From: an uncultured Porphyromonadaceae bacterium
GTDB lineage: Bacteria > Bacteroidota > Bacteroidia > Bacteroidales > Muribaculaceae
Reading direction: 5' to 3'
Assembly (NCBI GenBank): GCA_900555715.1
Contig: USMC01000066.1
Span: 1-9,019, forward strand
Length of the DNA stretch: 9,019 nt
A program made the position numbers and the translations under genes. The notes beneath the pieces were generated by a model, which was not told the origin of the DNA, searched no databases, and was given only the letters and a program-made list of their open reading frames with translations. This document shows positions 1 through 4,489 of the stretch, piece by piece. Numbering within the stretch: the stretch's first letter is position 1; every line of letters begins with the position of its first letter.

Positions 1-14
1 GGTCGTTTTGCAGG

Positions 15-142
15 GCGGATGTCATGCGGTCTCTATCCGCGTGGACCTGACAGGCGGGACATGGGGTTGCAGTATGTCCGGGTCGGAGCGTGGCCTCCCG
101 GACACATCCCCGGCACGGTCTGATGCAAGCCGATGTCCCGCC
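15..142. other. Self-complementary non-coding segment, possible structured RNA
   Basis: I see several inverted repeats packed into about 130 nt. GCGGAT (15-20) pairs with ATCCGC (35-40). GGCGGGACAT (53-62) pairs with ATGTCCCGCC (133-142). Inside that outer stem TTGCA (67-71) pairs with TGCAA (124-128), and TGTCCGGG (75-82) pairs with CCCGGACA (97-104) around a 14-nt loop. The nesting gives one long irregular stem enclosing a GC-rich hairpin. It ends just before the promoter at 146-177, so it could be the 3' part or terminator of an upstream transcript, or a structured RNA on either strand. I do not recognise an SRP, RNase P, tmRNA or riboswitch core in it. No convincing reading frame runs through it. 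Confidence 0.35.
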
Positions 143-145
143 ACG

Positions 146-177
146 TTTGCCCATTCCGATAAAAATCGCTATCTTTG
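146..177 (+). promoter_or_regulatory. Bacteroidetes-type promoter (-33 TTTG / -7 TATCTTTG)
   Basis: TTTG at 146-149 is followed, after a 20-nt spacer, by TATCTTTG at 170-177. This matches the Bacteroidetes primary-sigma consensus TTTG-N(19-21)-TAnnTTTG at every fixed base. Transcription would start near 183-186. The next convincing start codon downstream is at 455, so the transcript is either a separate small RNA or a leader of roughly 270 nt for the acetyltransferase gene. Confidence 0.65.
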
Positions 178-224
178 CAGCGTCTAAACGTGTCTTTTTC
201 GCACTGAAAAAGTGGATGCGGTTT

Positions 225-272
225 CAAGGTTGGAGATTGGGCAAAGCCTAAAATCAGACCTTGCGGGGGCAA
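225..272 (+). other. Two consecutive hairpins in the leader/small-RNA region
   Basis: CAAGGT (225-230) pairs with ACCTTG (258-263). Inside it GATT (235-238) pairs with AATC (252-255), and GGGC (239-242) pairs with GCCT (246-249) across an AAA loop with one G-T wobble. The result is a 39-nt stem broken by small internal loops. Overlapping its 3' foot, TTGC (261-264) can pair with GCAA (269-272) around GGGG, so the two folds compete. A further 6-bp hairpin, CTTTTT/AAAAAG (194-199/207-212), lies upstream. With the promoter at 146-177 this suggests a folded RNA, either a leader or a small RNA. I cannot name a family, and A-rich sequence after it argues against a simple intrinsic terminator on the plus strand. 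Confidence 0.35.
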
Positions 273-282
273 AAAGAGGCAA

Positions 283-317
283 TTAAAAATCAAAAACAGA
301 TGTTAAAAATCAAAAAC
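283..317 (+). repeat. 15-bp direct repeat, 20-bp period
   Basis: TTAAAAATCAAAAAC occurs at 283-297 and again, identically, at 303-317, separated by AGATG. It lies in an A-rich tract between the hairpin segment and the acetyltransferase gene. It may be a small tandem duplication or a pair of protein-binding sites about two helical turns apart. Confidence 0.6.
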
Positions 318-429
318 GCAATTTTCCCCGTTTGCGGCAACTATCTCAATCAGTACGAATTAAGTACAATCACGATACATAGACGCACTAAATTACAGCA
401 AGTTACGTCATATCTCACAAATTAATTCG

Positions 430-437
430 TAATTTTG
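430..437 (+). promoter_or_regulatory. Candidate -7 element for the acetyltransferase gene
   Basis: TAATTTTG fits TAnnTTTG exactly and sits 17 nt before the start codon at 455. Transcription would begin near 443-446, leaving a leader of about ten bases. About 20 nt upstream there is no clear TTTG, so the -33 half is weak. The surrounding 280-450 stretch is AT-rich compared with the flanking genes, as expected for a promoter region. Confidence 0.4.
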
Positions 438-454
438 CACAAAATCTTCACGAA

Positions 455-982
455 ATGAAACGCAAGTTATTCCTTGTACTATACTACGGGCTGGCCTACC
501 ACCTCCCCAATTCCTACGTACCCGTGGTGGGCAAGTTCTCCAACGCCCTTCGGGTATTATGCTGCCATCACATTTTCCGCAAATGCGGCAAGATAGTGAC
601 GATAAACCGCCATGCATATTTCGGCAACGGTCGCGACGTCGAAATCGGCGACAACAGCGGTCTCGGCGCCAACAATCACTTGCCCAACAATATCATTATC
701 GGCGATGACGTGATGATGGCGCCCAATATTCTTATCTTCAAGGAAAATCACCGCTATGCCGATCTGGATAAGCCCATCGGCAAACAGGGCATGGCGCCAG
801 CACCGCCGGTGGTGCTGGGCAACGACCTGTGGATCGGCCAGCGAGTGATAATCACGCCGGGACGGCATATAGCCGACGGCACGGTAGTCGCCGCAGGTGC
901 CGTCGTAACAAAAGATTTACCGCCATTCTCGGTGATTGGCGGCAATCCTGCAAGGGTCATCAAGTCGCGCAAAGACGGCTGA
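455..982 (+). CDS. Left-handed beta-helix O-acetyltransferase (hexapeptide-repeat family)
   Basis: This 175-aa protein belongs to the acyl-CoA-dependent LbH acetyltransferases (CysE/maltose acetyltransferase/capsule-modifying type). A hydrophobic N-terminal helix region (residues 4-40) is followed by irregular hexapeptide repeats, for example VEIGDN near 62-67 and IIIGDDVMMAPN near 80-91. A loop carries His99 in KENHRYADLDKPIGKQG, and a second set of coils runs from VVLGNDLWIG (119-128) to AAGAVVTKD (146-154). The ending GGNPARVIKSR is a hallmark of the family, and the loop His is the usual catalytic base. Such enzymes typically O-acetylate sugars of capsule, O-antigen or other glycans; no glycan genes lie next to it here, so the substrate is unknown. 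It is the only plus-strand gene and may be a single-gene unit. The start at 455 is supported by the -7-like element 17 nt upstream and by full family length. Confidence 0.9.
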   Translation: MKRKLFLVLYYGLAYHLPNSYVPVVGKFSNALRVLCCHHIFRKCGKIVTINRHAYFGNGRDVEIGDNSGLGANNHLPNNIIIGDDVMMAPNILIFKENHRYADLDKPIGKQGMAPAPPVVLGNDLWIGQRVIITPGRHIADGTVVAAGAVVTKDLPPFSVIGGNPARVIKSRKDG

Positions 983-1016
983 CGTCCCGTATTTTCTGCT
1001 CTCCTGAGCGCGTCAG
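979..1016. terminator. Inverted repeat at the convergent gene ends, possible bidirectional terminator
   Basis: CTGACG (979-984) pairs with CGTCAG (1011-1016) across 26 nt. Within the loop GCTC (998-1001) pairs with GAGC (1006-1009). On the plus strand ATTTTG follows the structure. The stop codon of the acetyltransferase (TGA, 980-982) lies in one arm, and the stop of the minus-strand beta-barrel remnant (TGA, complement of 1013-1015) lies in the other. The T-tract is short, so termination is plausible but weakly supported. Confidence 0.3.
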
Positions 1017-1165
1017 ATTTTGTACTTGAAGCCGAACTGGAAAATGCTCTGGGCGCCGAAACTCACTGACGGTTGATGTCGAACTGCACGCCAAAGGAAC
1101 GCCAGGAAATTCGGAGTGCCTACATCAGAATTAGAGCAAACGGCAGAGAAACGGGTCAAGCTCTC
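1013..1165 (-). pseudogene. Decayed C-terminus of an outer-membrane beta-barrel protein
   Basis: Read on the minus strand, the last 17 codons before TGA (1066 down to 1013) give VSFGAQSIFQFGFKYKI. Its alternating aromatic and polar residues are typical of the final strand of Bacteroidetes outer-membrane barrels, which the BAM complex recognises. Just upstream, in a neighbouring frame, the sequence reads SFGVQFDINRQ and then stops. Adding one base at the junction (about 1067) would join the two into a continuous strand-turn-strand. That frame is itself closed by a TAG further upstream. The frame ending in KYKI stays open for 50 codons, back to the dtd stop codon, with no signal peptide or start context. 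I read this as the tail of a former gene, mostly deleted and frameshifted, with dtd now abutting it. A short expressed peptide is not excluded. The original barrel family cannot be named. Confidence 0.6.
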
Positions 1166-1609
1166 TCAGTTAGAGTCGATGACTATTGTGACCGGACCGT
1201 CGTTTATAAGTTCTACTTTCATGTCTGCGCCGAAGATTCCTTTGCGGACCGGTCGCCGGATAGCGGCGGAAAGCTCGGAGCAGTAGAGCTCATAGAGATC
1301 GGTGGAGAGAGGACGCCGGGCGGCGCGGATATAACTCGGGCGATTGCCCTTGCGCGTCGACGCAAGCAAGGTGAACTGGCTCACGGCAAGAATATCGCCG
1401 CCGATATCGGCAACAGAGAGGTTCATCACCCCGGCATCGTCGTTGAAAATACGAAGTGACGCCGTCTTCGCCGCAAGCTTGCGGACATCGTCTTCCGTAT
1501 CGTCAACGTCAATACCCACAAGGACCAGCAAACCTGCGCCTATCGACGAAACAAGCTCACCGTCGACCGTCACAGAAGCGCGCGAAACGCGCTGCAGCAC
1601 TATTCTCAT
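1166..1609 (-). CDS. dtd: D-aminoacyl-tRNA deacylase
   Basis: Dtd hydrolyses the ester bond of D-aminoacyl-tRNAs (D-Tyr and others) and of Gly-tRNA(Ala), freeing the tRNA. It is a cytosolic homodimeric proofreading enzyme. The 147-aa product has full family length (about 145 aa in E. coli). It begins MRIVLQRVSRASVTVDG, carries the SQFTL motif at 77-81, and has GIFGADMKVELINDGPVT near the end, containing the second signature NxGPVT at 136-141. These two motifs line the active site across the dimer. The start ATG shares its A with the TGA of the upstream HU/LysM gene (TGATG), which fixes the start and implies translational coupling. It is the last intact gene of the minus-strand operon. A decayed outer-membrane-protein tail follows directly after its stop. 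Confidence 0.97.
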   Translation of the reverse strand: MRIVLQRVSRASVTVDGELVSSIGAGLLVLVGIDVDDTEDDVRKLAAKTASLRIFNDDAGVMNLSVADIGGDILAVSQFTLLASTRKGNRPSYIRAARRPLSTDLYELYCSELSAAIRRPVRKGIFGADMKVELINDGPVTIVIDSN

Positions 1610-2772
1610 CAGTCGAAGCGTTTATTATATTCAGCCTGCTTGCGCTTGGCAATAGCTTTTGTCTCTGCTTTAGACGAGCCAGGGAAGGTTGACTGATCGG
1701 GGATAACGACACGCGTTCCCGGACTTATGCGGTTGGGATTCTTAATTTTATCGGCATTGGCATCGAAAATGAATACCCAGTATTCAGGCACATGGTAGTG
1801 TTTGATGGCAAGACGGATAAGACTTACCTGCACGGTATCATATACCGGTTCGCGAGCGGCATCCTGTTTGGAAGCTGCGGCAGCAGTCGGCTGTTCAGCC
1901 TGTTTCTGCGGCTTCGTTTCCGCGGTCTTGTCGTCTTTCGAAGAAGACGCTTCCTGAGCAGCAGCTTCCTGCGTAATCCCGAGTTCACTGACATCGACTT
2001 CTTCAATATTCACTTTTTCTGCCGGCTCCTCCGGGGTCACGATTTCTTCCTCGTCGTCGAAAAGATCAGGGATAGGCACTGTGCGGACAGCGGCATAGTA
2101 TGCACCGGCTGCGACAAGCACGATAAAGAGCAGGCACCACACCCAGACATAGCTTCTTCTGCTGTGCTGTTCGCGTCGCCGCGACTGCGGACGTTCGTAA
2201 GGTGTTTCCTCCTCTTCTTCATCGTCATCGGCAAAATGGTAGACAGGACCGTCTTCCTCCTCCGTCACATTGGCAGCGAAAGGCACAGACGGCGCCGATA
2301 CAGCCTCTGCCGTATCGCGTTCCGGTTCGGGCTCCGGTTCGGGTTCCGGCTGAGATTCCTGCACCGGCGGCACGACCTCCGGCTCGGAAACGACAACAGT
2401 CTCGACGACTTCCGGCTCGTGCGGCGCGGTTTCAACCTCCACAACGTCAGGTTCCTGCTTCTTTTCCTGTATGTCGACTTCGCTGAAGTCGACATCCGGA
2501 GCGAGTTCGACCGCTTCGAACATCTCGAAGGGCTTGTTAATTTCTTCACTTATGACTTCGGCAGGCACAAAACCGAGTCTGCGCCGTCCGGAAGCATCGT
2601 CGGCGAGGCGGAACTCTCCTATATTCTTAATTACTACATTCTCGCCTTTTTCAAGACTCTCCTCGATTGTGGCAAAGAAGGTGCGCAGAAACTGTCGGGC
2701 GGTATTGTTGTCTACTCCGGTAGCTTTCGCAAGGCGGGTAATAAGCTGTGATAATGTAATTATATTGTTCAT
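1609..2772 (-). CDS. Membrane-spanning HU-like DNA-binding protein with C-terminal LysM domain
   Basis: 387 aa with an unusual order of parts. Residues 4-90 resemble the HU/IHF family: two N-terminal helices (LSQLITRLAKATG...ARQFLRTFFATIEESLEKGENVVIKNIGEF) and a short arm region (RRRLGFVPAE). Residues 95-195 are acidic and Pro/Glu-rich, including (PE)5 at 142-151 and DDDEEEEE at 182-189. A basic patch (R198-R206) precedes one membrane helix at about 208-229, which by the positive-inside rule puts the N-terminus in the cytoplasm. A disordered Ala/Glu/Lys stretch leads to a LysM-like module at about 313-358 (VSLIRLAIKHY...WVFIFDANADKIKNPNRISPGTRVVIP). LysM domains bind the GlcNAc backbone of peptidoglycan. 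Inference: the protein could bridge nucleoid and cell wall, or the HU fold may serve another purpose. It overlaps its neighbours by ATGA upstream and TGATG downstream. Confidence 0.88.
   Translation of the reverse strand: MNNIITLSQLITRLAKATGVDNNTARQFLRTFFATIEESLEKGENVVIKNIGEFRLADDASGRRRLGFVPAEVISEEINKPFEMFEAVELAPDVDFSEVDIQEKKQEPDVVEVETAPHEPEVVETVVVSEPEVVPPVQESQPEPEPEPEPERDTAEAVSAPSVPFAANVTEEEDGPVYHFADDDEEEEETPYERPQSRRREQHSRRSYVWVWCLLFIVLVAAGAYYAAVRTVPIPDLFDDEEEIVTPEEPAEKVNIEEVDVSELGITQEAAAQEASSSKDDKTAETKPQKQAEQPTAAAASKQDAAREPVYDTVQVSLIRLAIKHYHVPEYWVFIFDANADKIKNPNRISPGTRVVIPDQSTFPGSSKAETKAIAKRKQAEYNKRFD
2320..2349 (-). repeat. Simple repeat encoding (Pro-Glu)5 in the HU/LysM protein
   Basis: Thirty bases made of near-identical hexamers (CCGGAA/CCGGAG/CCCGAA-type on the coding strand) encode residues 142-151, PEPEPEPEPE. 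Because the unit is six bases long, slippage would add or remove Pro-Glu pairs without breaking the frame. The tract sits in the stretch between the HU domain and the membrane helix, so it may set the reach of that linker. Confidence 0.75.
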
Positions 2773-3572
2773 TTTGGAAGAAATTCAAAATCGTCCGCGT
2801 CGTTGGCAACCGGAAAATTCCGGCGATAATCGTCCTGCTTGCTGCGGCACAGATCGGCAATGATGAAAGACGAGTCTTCGGGCTGTGAGCCGACAGGCAT
2901 GCCTCGCCCGTCGAATATCTGCGCGAGCCCGTCATAGTCGCCGTAAGCGTCGTGTCCGCCACGGTCCGCCGCGACAACACAGCACTGGTTTTCTATAGCC
3001 CTGGCTATGCACAGGTGCGTGAAGGCATATCCGCGCGACTGCGGCCAGTTGGCCGGGACAAGCAGCATGTCGTAGGCATTCCTCCGGCAGCGGCACCACA
3101 CGGGGAAGCGCAGGTCGTAGCACACAATCATGGCAATATTCCAGCCTCGGAATCGCACCACTGGAATACGGTCGTCGCCACGCGCAAACAGGCGGCTTTC
3201 GGCGCTGAGCGAGAAAAGATGCCGCTTGTCGTAGAAAGTCTCGTCACCGTTAGGTTCTATGAAGAACGCACGGTTATAAATCTTCGGCGGAGTCGACGCA
3301 AGGAAAGAACCAGCCACACCTACGACATATTTGTCGGCAAGAGCATGAATGAAGTCTATCGTATCCTGCGTATTACGTTCCGCCATGTCGCGCATCAGAG
3401 CTTCGTCGTCGGCATAACCTGTTGAGAACAACTCAGGAAGCACCACAATGTCGGTGCCTTGCGGCAGTTTTTCAAAAGCTCTGCTGACGGCGTCGAAATT
3501 CGCTTTCTTATCCGCCCACTCTATAGCGAGCGGCAGAACGGCGACACGCATGATATCGTTGTAACGGTTCAT
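2769..3572 (-). CDS. Nitrilase-superfamily amidase, probable omega-amidase (YafV/Nit2-like)
   Basis: 267 aa, matching the carbon-nitrogen hydrolase fold in length. The catalytic residues are visible: Glu47 in VVLPELFSTGY, Lys116 in FYDKRHLFS and nucleophile Cys151 in AMIVCYDLRFPVW. FYDKRHLFSLSAE and IVCYDLRFPVW closely resemble the omega-amidase branch (YafV, Nit2), which hydrolyses alpha-ketoglutaramate and alpha-ketosuccinamate to the keto acid and ammonia. The related Nit1 branch, acting on deaminated glutathione, is the main alternative. Both roles are metabolite repair in the cytosol. The start at 3572 overlaps the upstream stop as ATGA, which favours it, although Met8 (MRVAVLPLA) looks like the conserved start of the fold. 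The stop overlaps the HU/LysM start as ATGA. No signal peptide or membrane segment is seen. Confidence 0.9.
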   Translation of the reverse strand: MNRYNDIMRVAVLPLAIEWADKKANFDAVSRAFEKLPQGTDIVVLPELFSTGYADDEALMRDMAERNTQDTIDFIHALADKYVVGVAGSFLASTPPKIYNRAFFIEPNGDETFYDKRHLFSLSAESRLFARGDDRIPVVRFRGWNIAMIVCYDLRFPVWCRCRRNAYDMLLVPANWPQSRGYAFTHLCIARAIENQCCVVAADRGGHDAYGDYDGLAQIFDGRGMPVGSQPEDSSFIIADLCRSKQDDYRRNFPVANDADDFEFLPK

Positions 3573-4117
3573 TCAGTTGTGAATTTATCGGGATATTTAC
3601 CCTTATATGGAGCATAATAGTTCTTAACTGCACGCAGGTCTGCGCTGACGTCGCCACTTGGCTCGAATGTATCCCTTATGAATATCATCTTGTGCTCATA
3701 GTCGATTACCCCGAGCACAACAGGCACGTCCGCAGCAGCGGCAATGTGCAGGAATCCGGTGTGCCATTCGGCGGTGCGGCTGCGCGTTCCCTCGGGAGTG
3801 ATTGCGACAGCCAGGCGCTGCGAGGTGCGGAACTTTTCGATTAGCACCTCGGTAAGAGGTCGTTCCGCTTTCCTGCGCCGCGGCACGGCAATACCGCCAA
3901 TGGAGCGGAATATCGGTCCCAGCGGCCAGAAAAACCAGGTATCCTTCATCAGAAAACCCGCCTTGCGCCCTATGGAGGCGTATGCCAGTTTTCCGAGAAT
4001 GAAATCCCAGTTGCTCGTATGCGGAGCAACACAGATGATGCACTTAGGATAGTCGGGAACAGTGATATCCACCTTCCATCCGAAGAGACGGAGCAGGAAC
4101 CCTGAGAACCCTGCCAT
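3569..4117 (-). CDS. PlsC-type 1-acyl-glycerol-3-phosphate acyltransferase family protein
   Basis: 182 aa with the two main signatures of the glycerolipid acyltransferase family: the catalytic H-x4-D box as HTSNWD (His33, Asp38) and the phosphate-binding motif PEGTRSR (108-114). Family members move an acyl chain from acyl-ACP or acyl-CoA to lysophosphatidate or related acceptors at the inner membrane. This protein is shorter than classical PlsC (about 240 aa) and lacks an N-terminal membrane helix, although MAGFSGFLLRLFGW could lie on the membrane as an amphipathic helix and WFFWPLGPIF (61-70) is strongly hydrophobic. It may therefore use a different acceptor, such as an aminolipid or lysophospholipid, and its substrate cannot be fixed from sequence. 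The ATG shares its A with the stop of the 119-aa gene (TGATG), and its stop overlaps the amidase start by ATGA. Confidence 0.88.
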   Translation of the reverse strand: MAGFSGFLLRLFGWKVDITVPDYPKCIICVAPHTSNWDFILGKLAYASIGRKAGFLMKDTWFFWPLGPIFRSIGGIAVPRRRKAERPLTEVLIEKFRTSQRLAVAITPEGTRSRTAEWHTGFLHIAAAADVPVVLGVIDYEHKMIFIRDTFEPSGDVSADLRAVKNYYAPYKGKYPDKFTTE

Positions 4118-4476
4118 CAGCCGAGGGCTTCCTTAATTTTCTGACGTGCTTCGTCAGGAAGCGCCGAGTTCATTTTCTTTACAATCTCGCCGACGCCTTC
4201 ATTGAAATCGGAGTCGAGCTTAGCGTATGCGGCTTTGAAGAAGGCATGACGTGCCTTGTTATATTCAGCACGGTTTGCAAACTGCGACGGCGTGCGGTCG
4301 AAGCTTACATTGACATGGCTGAGCGCCGTCACCTGCAGACGTGCTGCGCCAAGTACGACGTCGCGGACATCGTCGGTCTTGACAACGGGGAAGGCGTCGC
4401 GTGCCATCACAATTTCGAGTGCGAGTTCACCGCAAGTGTTGCGTATCGCTTTTTTTAGTTCTCTCTTGTTTGCCAT
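4117..4476 (-). CDS. Conserved small protein of unknown function (MANKRELKK-type)
   Basis: 119 aa, starting MANKRELKKAIRNTCGELA. I recall small Bacteroidales proteins starting MANKRDLKK, but no known function. It looks soluble and mostly helical, with no signal peptide, membrane segment or metal-binding cluster. The C-terminal half (KARHAFFKAAYAKLDSDF onward) is Lys/Ala-rich and helical. An in-frame ATG at 4563 would add 29 residues, but that extension overlaps thrC by 74 nt and is Arg-rich and unlike the rest. I chose the ATG at 4476 because it falls 13 nt after the thrC stop and begins the conserved-looking MANKR segment. Its stop shares a base with the start of the acyltransferase gene, so it is a real operon member. 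Confidence 0.75.
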   Translation of the reverse strand: MANKRELKKAIRNTCGELALEIVMARDAFPVVKTDDVRDVVLGAARLQVTALSHVNVSFDRTPSQFANRAEYNKARHAFFKAAYAKLDSDFNEGVGEIVKKMNSALPDEARQKIKEALG

Positions 4477-4489
4477 AATACGATTATTA

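Noticed and set aside
33..293. Minus-strand 86-codon open frame in the left non-coding region
   Set aside because: It runs through the inverted repeats and the plus-strand promoter, has no recognisable domain or start context, and its composition is unlike the real genes. I treat the stretch as non-coding.
300..425. Plus-strand 41-codon frame starting MLKIKNAIFPV between the direct repeat and the second promoter element
   Set aside because: Its start lies between the two direct-repeat copies, and its codons simply follow AT-rich sequence with no domain. A leader peptide cannot be excluded, but there is no positive evidence.
1073..1459. Plus-strand 128-codon frame opposite dtd
   Set aside because: It is antisense to a complete, motif-bearing dtd gene and encodes nothing recognisable.
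1792..2751. Plus-strand 319-codon frame opposite the HU/LysM gene
   Set aside because: It is a long Arg/Phe/Leu-rich antisense shadow produced by the acidic Glu/Pro-rich codons on the other strand. The minus-strand frame has recognisable domains and coupled junctions.
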